DNA of 64,000 nucleotides from contig CAWEQW010000002.1 in the NCBI GenBank assembly GCA_963811365.1, forward strand, positions 310,001-374,000. Direction: 5' to 3'. Under the pieces are notes generated by a model. The model did not search any database, was not told the DNA's origin, and saw only the letters and a program-made list of their open reading frames with translations. This DNA is from CAWEQW01 sp963811365. GTDB taxonomy: Bacteria > Actinomycetota > Actinomycetes > Propionibacteriales > Nocardioidaceae. Positions within the stretch are counted from its first letter, which is position 1. Every line of letters begins with the position of its first letter. This document shows, one piece after another, positions 1 to 8,019 of the stretch. The position numbers were made by a program, and so were the translations under genes.

Positions 1-589
1 ACTTGATGCCGTCCTGGATGAAGAACACCGGGATGTTGTTGCCGACGAGGTCGAAGACGCCCTCGCTGGTGTAGAACTTCGTCGCGAAGCCGCGGGTGTC
101 CCGGACCGTGTCGGCCGACCCACGCGAGCCCAGCACCGTGGAGAACCGCACGAACACCGGCGTCTCCACGTCCTCGGCGAGGAACGCGGCCCGGGTGACG
201 TTCGCGGCGGTGCCGTAGCCCTTGAACATCCCGTGCACCCCGGTGCCCCGGGCGTGCACCACCCGCTCCGGGATGCGCTCGTGGTCGAAGTGCATGACCT
301 TCTCGCGCAGGTGGTGGTCCTGCAGCAGCGTCGGTCCGCGCTCGCCGGCCTTCAGGCTGTGGTCGGTGTCGTGCACCCGCACGCCCTGGGCGGTCGTGAG
401 GTAGGCGCCCTGCTGGGAGTTGAGCACCGGGTCCGCCTCGGTGGCCGCGCCGGTGGCGGTGCGCAGCTCGGGTGTGCCCTGGTCGTCACGGGGTGCGGGG
501 TCCTCGCGGGGCTCGGTCGGAGGCGTCACGGACGGCGTCTCGCTGGTGGGCACGCCCGGGATGCGCGGCGGTTTGCGGTGAGGGATCAC
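1..589 (-). CDS. katE: Large-subunit (clade 2, HPII-type) catalase, N-terminal part
   Basis: Heme catalase that splits hydrogen peroxide in the cytoplasm. Only the N-terminal 196 residues are here; the gene runs off the left edge. Visible are a Pro-rich extension of about 55 residues, then LTTAQGVRV, the block HFDHERIPERVVHARG with the distal heme histidine (VVHARG), FVRFSTVLGSRGSADTVRD, and FDLVGNN with the catalytic asparagine. The long extension favours the large HPII class over small-subunit catalases. Start: GTG at 589, five bases after a GGAGGAG ribosome site. A GTCT-N15-GGGTAC promoter lies just upstream (627-651), which suggests general-stress control. The family assignment is secure; katE is used for the large class. 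Confidence 0.93.
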   Translation of the reverse strand, partial: MIPHRKPPRIPGVPTSETPSVTPPTEPREDPAPRDDQGTPELRTATGAATEADPVLNSQQGAYLTTAQGVRVHDTDHSLKAGERGPTLLQDHHLREKVMHFDHERIPERVVHARGTGVHGMFKGYGTAANVTRAAFLAEDVETPVFVRFSTVLGSRGSADTVRDTRGFATKFYTSEGVFDLVGNNIPVFFIQDGIK

Positions 590-626
590 AGTGGCTCCTC
601 CGTGGTACGACGGTCGGAAGAGGGTC

Positions 627-651
627 GTACCCCTCGGGTGCGGGCCCAGAC
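627..651 (-). promoter_or_regulatory. SigB/SigF-type promoter of the catalase gene
   Basis: On the minus strand GTCT (651-648), 15 bases, then GGGTAC (632-627). This fits the GNNT-N14-16-GGGTAY pattern known for actinobacterial SigB/SigF-family promoters. It sits about 40 bp before the catalase start codon. An inverted repeat GGTACGAC...GTCGTACC (604-631) overlaps the -10 and could be an operator. A SigF-type factor is encoded at 62683-63489. Confidence 0.5.
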
Positions 652-668
652 GCTCTGCGCCGTCGTGA

Positions 669-927
669 TCAGCCGGAGGTCCGTCCCGTCAGCGCATCCG
701 CGGCGACTCGCAGGTCGGCGACGAGCCCCTCGAAGCCGCGGTCACGCTCCCGGGAGCGCAGCACGGCGGACGGGTGCGTGGTCGCGAGCACCCAGGACGG
801 CGGCTGGGCGGCTCGCGGTGCGGGTCCGCTCGCACCCCTGGCAGCCCTGCGCGGCCCGGCGCAGCGAGGCCACGGCGTGGTCGTCGGGCACCCACGCCCG
901 GGCGCCGGGGCGCCGGGAGTCCGTCAC
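669..927 (-). pseudogene. UdgX-type uracil-DNA glycosylase remnant with an internal deletion
   Basis: The frame from GTG 927 reads VTDSRRPGARAWVPDD then LRRAAQGCQGCE, the N-terminus of UdgX/family-4 uracil-DNA glycosylases including the first iron-sulfur cysteine pair. The +1 frame then reads PPSWVLATTHPSAVLRSRER, the C-terminal block with the family's HPSAVLR motif, and ends at TGA 669-671. The roughly 130 residues between them, with the GEVPGDQED-type and KRRIH active-site motifs, are missing. About 76 of the usual 210 residues remain, in two frames. The GTG overlaps the stop of the upstream dehydrogenase by 4 bp, so it was once coupled to that operon. No active enzyme can be made from it. 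Confidence 0.75.
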
Positions 928-1718
928 ACCTCGCGCCAGGCGGCGTCGGCGTGGTCGTGACCGTGCGCGGCCATGTCGGTGAGACCGCCGTCGACGGTGA
1001 AGGACGCCCCGGTGACGTACGACGACCGCGGGGAGGCGAGGAAGCCGATGACCGACGCGACCTCGGTGACGTGGCCCGGTCGGCCGACCGGGTTGCCGGG
1101 CCGCTTCTCGTCGTACGCCCGGGACTCCTCGACGCCCGTCATCTCGGTCGCGATCTCGCCCGGCGCCACTGAGGTGACCAGGATGCCGTCGCGGGCGAGC
1201 TCGAGGCTCAGCACCCGGGTCAGCATGCCGAGGCCCGCCTTCGCGGCGCAGTAGGCCGAGGCGCCGAGCCGTGGCACGTGCTCGTGGACGCTGGTCACGT
1301 TGATGATCCGGCCCCCGTGGCCCTGCTCCAGCATCACCCTCGCTGCCCGCTGGGCGCACAGGAAGGGCCCGTCGAGGTCGGTGCCGAGCACCTGACGCCA
1401 CTCGTCGTAGGAGATGTCCACCGCATGCCTGGAGATCCCGGTGCCGGCCACGTTCACCAGCACCCCGAGCGAGCCGAGCTCGTCGGCCAGCTCCGAGACC
1501 GCGTCCGCCGCGTCCGGCGCAGCCAGCTCCTGGCGCCGTACGGCGCAGCGCTGGCCGCGCTTCTCGATCGCCGCACGGGTGCCGTCGGCGCCCTCCTCGT
1601 CGGTGTGGAAGGTGATCGCGACGTCGAAGCCCTCGGTGGCCAGCAGCTCGGCGGTCGCCCGGCCGATGCCGGAGTCGGCGCCGGTGACGACGGCGGTGCG
1701 CGGATAGGTCCCGGTCAT
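924..1718 (-). CDS. Short-chain dehydrogenase/reductase (FabG-like)
   Basis: NAD(P)-dependent oxidoreductase of the classical SDR family, 264 residues. The Rossmann motif TGADSGIGRA is near residue 13, NVAG near 92, the catalytic serine is in INVTSVHEH and the YxxxK pair in SAYCAAKAG; a C-terminal VDGG follows. The substrate cannot be told from sequence; a His/Asp-rich tail (HGHDHADAA) is unusual. The ATG at 1718 overlaps the stop of the baeRF2 gene by 4 bp, and the stop overlaps the UdgX remnant by 4 bp, so the three form one translation-coupled operon. A stress role is inferred from those neighbours and the promoter at 2880-2905. Confidence 0.9.
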   Translation of the reverse strand: MTGTYPRTAVVTGADSGIGRATAELLATEGFDVAITFHTDEEGADGTRAAIEKRGQRCAVRRQELAAPDAADAVSELADELGSLGVLVNVAGTGISRHAVDISYDEWRQVLGTDLDGPFLCAQRAARVMLEQGHGGRIINVTSVHEHVPRLGASAYCAAKAGLGMLTRVLSLELARDGILVTSVAPGEIATEMTGVEESRAYDEKRPGNPVGRPGHVTEVASVIGFLASPRSSYVTGASFTVDGGLTDMAAHGHDHADAAWREV

Positions 1719-2836
1719 ACGGTGGCCTCGCTCTCGGGAGCGCTGGAGGTCGCGTCGTCCCATCGCAGCAGCGCGGTGGCCGGGTCGACGCCGGACTGGT
1801 CGCGCGCGAGCAGGGAGACCTCGGCGCCGGTGGCCGCGGCCAGGGCGACCAGCAGCTGGTCGGCCGGCAGGTCCGTGTCCTCGGCGGCCGACGTCGGCAG
1901 GGCCAGGCCGGCCCGGCGCTCGGCGCTGACCCGGGCGTCGCGGGTGGCGTCGAGGTCCAGCACCAGGCGCTCGACCTTGCCCTGCACGAACGCGTCGAGG
2001 ACCTCCTCGAGCCCCTGGGCCACCCCGGTCCCGCGACCGGTGGCCTCGGCGAGCTGCTCGGTGAGCCGGCGCTCGTCGTCGGCCTCGAGGGCGGCGAGCA
2101 CCCGGCGGACATCGGTCCACATCGCCTCGTCCGACGTCCCGGCGGCACGACCGCCGCTCTCGATCTCCTCCACCTCCACGGAAAGGCCGTCGAGCGCCTC
2201 GCGAAGCTCCGCCCGGGCCCGCACCTCGCCGGCCACCACGACCACGCGCGGGCGCTCGCTCCGGCAGACGTGCCGGATCTCCTCGGCGACCTCGCGCGCG
2301 TTGTGCTTCCACTTCTCCTCGACGCCCTGGAGGTAGCTGCGCTCCGCCCAGTCGCCGACGTGCACCTTGGTGATGTGGAACGTGTCGCCCTCCACCTCGC
2401 GGTGCTCGACCTCGGGGTGCGACGCCGCCCGGTAGAGGTCCAGGTCGGCACCCTCGCGGTCGGCGACCACCAGCAGGAACGACGTCTCGCCGTCGACCTG
2501 GTGCACCCAGGCGGCGAGGTCGGGGAGCGGGCCGACGGAGCACGACTCCGGGTACGACGAGTGGCCCCCGCGGACGTCGTCGAACACCACCCGTCCGTCC
2601 GCGGCGACCAGGTAGCGGTGCACCTCACCCGGCACGGAGGTCTGCTCGGCGATCCGGTCGGTCAGGGCGGTGATGGTCTTCTCGTCGACGCCGTCGTGCT
2701 CGAGCTCGTGCCGCAGCGTGGTCAGCCGGCTGGTGAGCTGCTGGCGGGCGTCCTCGGTGTCGCGGCTGACGTCGACGTGCGCGGACACGAACGGCCCCTT
2801 CTCGGCGTAGAGCCCCTGAAGGCTTCCCAGCAACAT
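1715..2836 (-). CDS. baeRF2-family protein (Rv2629/Vms1-like release-factor fold)
   Basis: A 373-residue protein that resembles mycobacterial Rv2629 and the bacterial archaeo-eukaryotic release factor family 2 (baeRF2). Seen: an N-terminal part with VSRDTEDARQQL, the stretch VHRYLVAADGRVVFDD, a central WVHQVDGETSFLLVVADREG, the block TFHITKVHVGDW, then an eRF1-like middle domain with RVVVVAGEVRAR, and a C-terminal part with VERLVLDLDA. Members are thought to act near the ribosome or in stress and dormancy responses, but no reaction is established. First gene of the operon with the SDR. Start ATG 2836 follows a GAGGAGG site. Confidence 0.8.
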   Translation of the reverse strand: MLLGSLQGLYAEKGPFVSAHVDVSRDTEDARQQLTSRLTTLRHELEHDGVDEKTITALTDRIAEQTSVPGEVHRYLVAADGRVVFDDVRGGHSSYPESCSVGPLPDLAAWVHQVDGETSFLLVVADREGADLDLYRAASHPEVEHREVEGDTFHITKVHVGDWAERSYLQGVEEKWKHNAREVAEEIRHVCRSERPRVVVVAGEVRARAELREALDGLSVEVEEIESGGRAAGTSDEAMWTDVRRVLAALEADDERRLTEQLAEATGRGTGVAQGLEEVLDAFVQGKVERLVLDLDATRDARVSAERRAGLALPTSAAEDTDLPADQLLVALAAATGAEVSLLARDQSGVDPATALLRWDDATSSAPESEATV

Positions 2837-2879
2837 GCGTCCTCCTCGAGGGTGGGCGTCGGACGGTACGACGACGGGC

Positions 2880-2905
2880 GTACCCGTCGGAGGCCTCGGT
2901 CATGC
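2880..2905 (-). promoter_or_regulatory. SigB/SigF-type promoter of the baeRF2-SDR operon
   Basis: On the minus strand GCAT (2905-2902), 16 bases, GGGTAC (2885-2880), about 44 bp before the baeRF2 start. It has the same box pair as the catalase promoter, and a GGTACG/CGTACC inverted repeat (2865-2884) overlaps the -10 as it does there. Confidence 0.5.
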
Positions 2906-2910
2906 GGTGC

Positions 2911-3828
2911 TCAGCCCTTGCTGCCCGTCGTGGCGATGCCCTCGACGAAGTGCTTCTGGCCGAGGAAGAACAAGATCACCATCGGGACGGTCGTGATCAC
3001 GCTGGCGGTGACCACGATCTCCCAGTGCCACTCGCCGCCGAAGCCGAACTGGTCCAGCATCGCCTTGAGGCCCCGGGGGACCGTGAACGTGCTCGAGTCG
3101 CGCAGGTAGATGAGGGGGCGCATCAGGTCGGTCCAGGCGGCCTGGAACTCGAAGAGGGCGGTCACGACGAGAGCCGGCTTGGTCAGGGGCAGCGCGATGT
3201 GCCGGAAGAGCTGCCAGTTGTTGGCTCCGTCGATCTTCGCGGCGTCGAACAGCTCGCGGGGGAGGCCGAGCAGGAACTGCCGCAGCAGGAAGATGTAGAA
3301 GGCGCTGCCGAACAGGTTCCCCGCCCACAGCGGCGTCAGCGTGCCGACCATGCCCAGCGAGTTCCAGATCAGGTACACCGGGATCATCGTCACCGCGCCG
3401 GGCAGCATCATCGTGGCCAGCACCAGGCCGAACAGGGCGTTGCGGCCACGGAACCGGAAGTAGCTGAAGCCCCAGGCCACCATCGCGCTCGAGAGCGTGA
3501 CGGTCGCCGTCGCGAGCACGGTGACCAGAATCGTGTTGCCGAGCCAGAGAGCCATCGGCGCGTCGTGCCAGACCGCCACGTAGTTGTGCAGCGTGAAGGT
3601 CCTCGGGATCAGACGGTTGTCGAACACCTGGCCCCGCGGCTTGAAGGACGCGCTCACCAGCCACACGAACGGGTAGATGAAGGCGAGCGTCAGCAGGCTC
3701 AGCAGCGCGTACACCACCACCTGGAGCAGCCGCTTGCGGGGCAGCCGGGGCGGTGGGGGAGCGGTCGAGACCGCCGTGGCGTCCTCGTCGAGGGAGAGCC
3801 GCGGGGCGGGGGTGTCGACGGAGGTCAT
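2911..3828 (-). CDS. Carbohydrate ABC transporter permease, MalG/CUT1 type
   Basis: Inner-membrane permease of a sugar importer, 305 residues. After a cytoplasmic Pro-rich stretch of about 30 residues come six predicted helices, starting with VVVYALLSLLTLAFIYPFVW. The EAA loop, which docks the ATPase, is visible near residue 195 (FDAAKIDGANNWQLFRHIALP). ATG 3828 overlaps the stop of the MalF-type gene by 4 bp. Third gene of the importer operon. No ATPase gene follows, so a shared MsiK-type ATPase encoded elsewhere is likely, as is usual in actinobacteria. Confidence 0.93.
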   Translation of the reverse strand: MTSVDTPAPRLSLDEDATAVSTAPPPPRLPRKRLLQVVVYALLSLLTLAFIYPFVWLVSASFKPRGQVFDNRLIPRTFTLHNYVAVWHDAPMALWLGNTILVTVLATATVTLSSAMVAWGFSYFRFRGRNALFGLVLATMMLPGAVTMIPVYLIWNSLGMVGTLTPLWAGNLFGSAFYIFLLRQFLLGLPRELFDAAKIDGANNWQLFRHIALPLTKPALVVTALFEFQAAWTDLMRPLIYLRDSSTFTVPRGLKAMLDQFGFGGEWHWEIVVTASVITTVPMVILFFLGQKHFVEGIATTGSKG

Positions 3829-4742
3829 GCCTGCTCCCCCTCGTAGAACACGAAGCGTCGGGTGAACCGGACCTGCACCGCGGTGACCGCCATGATCACG
3901 ACGAACAGCAGGAGCGCGAGCGCGGAGGCGTACCCCATGTGCAGGAAGCCGAACGCCTGCTGGAACAGGTAGATCGTGTAGAACAGCGCCGCGTCGTTGC
4001 TGTAGGTGGAGTTGCCCGAGCCGAAGAACGCCGTGTACGCCTCGGTGAAGCTCTGGAACGACGCGATCGTCTCCACGATCAGCAGGAAGAACAGGGCTCC
4101 GCTGGTCATCGGCAGCGTCACGTGCACCGTCTGCCTCCACCAGCCGGCACCGTCGACGCGCGCGGCGTCGTACAGCTCCTGAGGCACGTTGCGCAGCGCG
4201 GCGAGCAGGATGATCACCGCACCACCGATGGTCCACAGGCTCATCAGCACGAGCCCGGGCTTGACCCAGCTCGGGTCGGTCGTCCACGACGGGCCGTCGA
4301 TGCCGAACCACCCCAGGACGCTGTTCACCAGTCCGCTCTGCCCGTTGAACAGCAGGAGCAGCAGCACGCCGATGGCGACCGGCGGGGTCATCTTGGGCAG
4401 GAAGAACGCGGTGCGGAAGAAGCCCGCCATCCGTCCCGCGCGGTTCAGCAGCAGGGCCAGGGCCAACGACAGCACCAGCTTCGTGGGCACCGACAGCACC
4501 GTGAACACGAAGGTGTTCCTCAGTGCGAGCGCGACCTTGTCGTCCTGCAGCAGGGCGTGGAAGTTGTCCAGCCCGATGAAGTGCGGGTCGCTGATCACGT
4601 CGTAGTCGGTGAGCGACAGGTAGCCGGTGTAGATCAGCGGGTAGAGCGTGAAGACCAGGAACCCGATCAGCCAGGGACTGATGAACAGCAGCGCCGCCCG
4701 GGTCTCCGAGCGCCGCAGCCTCCGCCGGCGCTGCACGGTCAT
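3825..4742 (-). CDS. Carbohydrate ABC transporter permease, MalF/UgpA type
   Basis: Partner permease of the same importer, 305 residues. After a basic N-terminus (QRRRRLRRSETRAAL) the first helix reads LLFISPWLIGFLVFTLYPL, then a periplasmic segment with YDVISDPHFIGLDNF and five more helices. The EAA loop is YDAARVDGAGWWRQTVHVTLP near residue 195. I start it at ATG 4742, two bases after the stop of the binding-protein gene and 6 bp after GGAAG; an in-frame ATG 15 bp upstream (4757) would overlap that gene. The substrate is probably a sugar or oligosaccharide, inferred from family only. Confidence 0.92.
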   Translation of the reverse strand: MTVQRRRRLRRSETRAALLFISPWLIGFLVFTLYPLIYTGYLSLTDYDVISDPHFIGLDNFHALLQDDKVALALRNTFVFTVLSVPTKLVLSLALALLLNRAGRMAGFFRTAFFLPKMTPPVAIGVLLLLLFNGQSGLVNSVLGWFGIDGPSWTTDPSWVKPGLVLMSLWTIGGAVIILLAALRNVPQELYDAARVDGAGWWRQTVHVTLPMTSGALFFLLIVETIASFQSFTEAYTAFFGSGNSTYSNDAALFYTIYLFQQAFGFLHMGYASALALLLFVVIMAVTAVQVRFTRRFVFYEGEQA

Positions 4743-4744
4743 GG

Positions 4745-6124
4745 TCACTTCCGCCAAGCCGCCCAGGCGTCGTCGAGCGCCTTCTGGGCCTCCTGCTGGC
4801 CCTTCTTCATCGAGGCCTCAGGCGACATCTGGCCGTTGAGCACGCGGTTGACCGCGTCCTGCCAGGCGGTGTCGAACTCGTCGCCGGCAGGGTTCGCGGG
4901 CATGCTGAACGCGTGCGCGTTGGCCTGGTAGGTGGCGTTGATGGCGGCGTCCCAGGTCGGGTCGGTCGGCTTGATCATCGCCTGGATCCGCTTGTCCGCC
5001 TGGACGTTCCCGGTGAGGACACCGGTGAACACGCCGTCGCCCTTCTTGCGCAGCGAGACGCGCTTCTCGGCCGCCTTCACCCAGCTCGCGGTCTCGGTCA
5101 TCGTCTTGGCGAACCGGCAGGCCGCCGCGGCGTGCTTGCTGCCCCGCGGAATCGCCCAGGCCGATCCGGAGGCGAACGCGAGCGGCTGGTTCGACCTGTC
5201 GCGGAAGGTGTCGAACGCCATCGGGGCCTTGGGGGAGACGTCGTTGAGCACGTTGACGTACCACTGCTCCATCGGCATCGCGCCCAGCGTCCCGGAGGCG
5301 AACTGGTTGCCGGACCCGAAGAAGTCCGCGGAGTCGCGGAACGCCTTCACCTTCGCGAAGCCGCCCTGCGCGGTGTAGATGGACACCGCGAACTTCAGCG
5401 CCTGGACCACCTTCGGGCTGTCCAGCTCGGCCCTGCGGCCGTCGGCGGAGATCAGGTCCGCGCCGTTCGCCTTCGCCCACAGCGGCAGGAACTCGGGCAG
5501 CTTGCTGTCGAAGCCGATCACCGTGAGCTTGCCGCCGACGGTGCTGGTGAGCTTCCGGTTGGCCGCGGCGACCGCGTTCCAGTCGTGGCCGTTGACGTCG
5601 GAGACCGTCAGCCCGGCCTTCTTCAGCAGGTCCTGGTTCGCCTGGATGATCTGGACGACGTTGAACTCCGGGATGCCGTAGACCTGGTGGTCGAAGGTCA
5701 CCTGGGCCAGGGCGGGTGCCCGGAAGACGCTGGTGTCGATGTGCTCGCCGTCGATGCAGTCCTTGAGCGGGATGATCGCCTTTCGCGAGGCCAGGGTGCC
5801 GATCTGCGCCCGCTCGGCGTAGATGATGTCCGGCGGGTTCCCCGAGGCGACCGTAGGGAGGAACTGCTGGACGTCGAAGGAGCCCGGGTTCAGCTTCACG
5901 GTGACCCCGGAGCCGAGCGCCTTCTTCGCCTGGTTGAGCCGGACGGTGCCGATCTCGTCGGTGGCTCCGAAGCCCATCACGTCGAGCCTGCCGGACAGCT
6001 TCGCCTGGGCGTCGTACGACGTGCCACTGCCGTTCGCACTGTCAGCGGTTCCCTGGGCGCAGCCCGCGGCCAGGAGTGCGGTGACGAGGGCGCCGGAGAA
6101 GTACGCGGACACGCGAAAGCCCAT
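4745..6124 (-). CDS. Extracellular sugar-binding lipoprotein of the ABC importer
   Basis: Solute-binding protein of family 1, 459 residues, exported and lipid-anchored. The lipoprotein signal is MGFRVSAYFSGALVTALLAAG followed by the cysteine (LAAGC lipobox). Mature features of the family include QFLPTVASGNPPDIIYAER near residue 90 and a WP-poor C-terminal lobe with MSMPANPAG-like and QQEAQKALDDAWAAW segments. First gene of a three-gene operon with the two permeases; a palindrome at 6241-6257 lies in the leader. The GGAGG site is unusually close to the ATG at 6124. The ligand is unknown. Confidence 0.92.
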   Translation of the reverse strand: MGFRVSAYFSGALVTALLAAGCAQGTADSANGSGTSYDAQAKLSGRLDVMGFGATDEIGTVRLNQAKKALGSGVTVKLNPGSFDVQQFLPTVASGNPPDIIYAERAQIGTLASRKAIIPLKDCIDGEHIDTSVFRAPALAQVTFDHQVYGIPEFNVVQIIQANQDLLKKAGLTVSDVNGHDWNAVAAANRKLTSTVGGKLTVIGFDSKLPEFLPLWAKANGADLISADGRRAELDSPKVVQALKFAVSIYTAQGGFAKVKAFRDSADFFGSGNQFASGTLGAMPMEQWYVNVLNDVSPKAPMAFDTFRDRSNQPLAFASGSAWAIPRGSKHAAAACRFAKTMTETASWVKAAEKRVSLRKKGDGVFTGVLTGNVQADKRIQAMIKPTDPTWDAAINATYQANAHAFSMPANPAGDEFDTAWQDAVNRVLNGQMSPEASMKKGQQEAQKALDDAWAAWRK

Positions 6125-6240
6125 GACCTCCACCCTTCTGCGTGGACCCGAGAGGGTCGTCCTGCGGGCAGCTGCTGCTCGACCGCTTGGTGCCGACTTA
6201 CCCGTCCGCGCCGCTTCTATGCGGCGGGAACGAGAACCGT

Positions 6241-6257
6241 TTGTCGGGACCCGACAA
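6241..6257. promoter_or_regulatory. Palindromic operator candidate before the sugar importer
   Basis: TTGTCGGG-A-CCCGACAA, a perfect 8+8 bp palindrome, in the 150-bp gap between the importer operon (which starts at 6124) and the end of selB. A second inverted repeat, CGCCGC-6-GCGGCG, lies at 6209-6226. This is the position expected for a repressor site of the importer operon; the regulator is not in the window. Confidence 0.4.
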
Positions 6258-6275
6258 CCGCTTGTCCTACGACTC

Positions 6276-8018
6276 CTACGACGTGGTCTCCCGGCGGTCG
6301 TCCGGCAGCCTCCGGGTGAGTCCCCGACGGTCGAGGTGACCGAGCAGGGGCAGGGCCACGCGGCGGCTGGTGTCGAGCGCGCTGCGGGCCGCACTGGTGG
6401 TGAACGGCTGCGGCAGGGTGCGCAGCCGGGCGACCGCCACCATGTCCGCGCCGGCGAGCAGCACCACGCCGTCCCCCAGTCGCAGCACCCGACCGGCCTT
6501 CGCCAGCGCGGCCACCGCGCGCACGTCGAGCCCGAGCTCGGCGAGTCGGCCGGCCGTCGGCGCCGCGAAGGGCCGTTCGGCGAGCTCGGCCTCCAGCGCG
6601 CGGCACGCCGCCTCGAGGCCGGGGGGCAGCGTGTCGGCCTCTCGGGGCGGGTGCACCCGGCCGTCGCGCGCCTGCAGGGGCGGCGTCACGAGCGGCGCCA
6701 CGAGCTCGGGGGCCGGCAGGCCGAGCGCGCGGGCCACCACGGCGACCGGAACCGCGGGCTCGAGCGGCGTGGACGCCCCGGCCACGACGTCGGGCAGCCT
6801 GGCGCGGAGGCGGTCGGCGACGTCCGGCGCCACCAGCCATCCCGCCGCCTCGACGGTGCCGTGCGGCAGCGGGTCCGTGGGCACTCCGGTGCGCTCCAGG
6901 ACGCTGCGCCGGACCACCTCGCGACGCCGCAGCTCCCCGGCGAGGCTGCCGTCGGCGTCGGCGAGCTCCTTCGCCCTGAACCGGGCGGCGCCGCGGCGGA
7001 CCAGCTCCGGTGGCACCGGGTCGACGACCTCCACGCCCCACACCTCGCGGCTGCCCGGGTCGCGGAGCAGCGCGCGGTCACCGATGCGGAGCGGCAGTGG
7101 GTGGCCGAGGGTGAGCCGCACGAAGGTGTCGTCGAGCGGGCGGCTGCGGACCTGGGTGGCGGCCGCCCCGACGTGCAGCATGGGCCGCTCGGGCGGCCGC
7201 CCCGGCACGGTGAGCCGCACGTCGAGGGTGCTGACCGGCAGCCAGGCGCCCGGCGTGGTGAGGGGCGTCCCGCGGGACAGCCCGCGCGGCGCCTTCCCCG
7301 ACAGCGCGACGGCCACCCGGCTCACGCCCGTCGCGACGCTCACCGGCCGGCCCAGGCACTCCAGGGCCCGCACCCGGACCTGCTCGTCGTCGACCATGAG
7401 CACGTCCCCGACCCTGAGCGACCCGGCCGGCAGCGTGCCGGTCACCACCGTGCCGGTGCCGCGGACATGGAAGACCCGGTCCGCCCACAGTCGCACCGGC
7501 GCCGTCGGGTCCGGCTCGGGAAGCGCCGTGACGACGTCGACGAGCCGGTCGCGCAGCTCGTCGATGCCGGTCCCCGTCCGGCCGCTGACCGCGACGGCGG
7601 GCACCGCGGCCAGCGACGTACGGGCGAGCCGCTCCCGGGCCCGGGCCAGCGCCGGCTGCGGGTCGGCCAGGTCGGCGCGGGTGACCGCGAGGACGCCGTG
7701 CCGCACTCCCAGCGCATCGAGCGCGGCCAGGTGCTCGGCCGCCTGAGGCATCCACGGGTCGTCAGCGGCCACCACGAAGAGCGCCGCCGGCACGGGGCCG
7801 ACGCCGGCCAGCATCGTGGAGACGAACCGCTCGTGTCCGGGGACGTCGACGAACGCCACGTCACCCACCCGGTCGAACGTCGTCCAGACGTACCCGAGCT
7901 CGATGGAGAGCCCCCGCCGGTGCTCCTCGGCGAGGCGGTCGGGCTCGGCGCCGGTGAGCGCGCGGACCAGCGTCGACTTGCCGTGGTCGACGTGGCCTGC
8001 GGTGGCGATCACGTGCAT
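6276..8018 (-). CDS. selB: Selenocysteine-specific elongation factor SelB
   Basis: GTPase that carries Sec-tRNA to the ribosome at UGA codons marked by a SECIS hairpin; 580 residues. Seen: G1 AGHVDHGKST at residue 7, G3 DVPGHERFV, TRAD as the G4 motif, and EF-Tu-like domains 2-3 with FHVRGTGTVVTGTLPAGSL. The C-terminal 250 residues contain the winged-helix modules that bind SECIS RNA, ending QPFTTSAARSALDTSRR. ATG 8018 lies one base after the selA stop, so selA-selB are co-transcribed. Its client is the UGA-containing fdhA at 11318. Confidence 0.96.
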   Translation of the reverse strand: MHVIATAGHVDHGKSTLVRALTGAEPDRLAEEHRRGLSIELGYVWTTFDRVGDVAFVDVPGHERFVSTMLAGVGPVPAALFVVAADDPWMPQAAEHLAALDALGVRHGVLAVTRADLADPQPALARARERLARTSLAAVPAVAVSGRTGTGIDELRDRLVDVVTALPEPDPTAPVRLWADRVFHVRGTGTVVTGTLPAGSLRVGDVLMVDDEQVRVRALECLGRPVSVATGVSRVAVALSGKAPRGLSRGTPLTTPGAWLPVSTLDVRLTVPGRPPERPMLHVGAAATQVRSRPLDDTFVRLTLGHPLPLRIGDRALLRDPGSREVWGVEVVDPVPPELVRRGAARFRAKELADADGSLAGELRRREVVRRSVLERTGVPTDPLPHGTVEAAGWLVAPDVADRLRARLPDVVAGASTPLEPAVPVAVVARALGLPAPELVAPLVTPPLQARDGRVHPPREADTLPPGLEAACRALEAELAERPFAAPTAGRLAELGLDVRAVAALAKAGRVLRLGDGVVLLAGADMVAVARLRTLPQPFTTSAARSALDTSRRVALPLLGHLDRRGLTRRLPDDRRETTS

Positions 8019-8019
8019 G

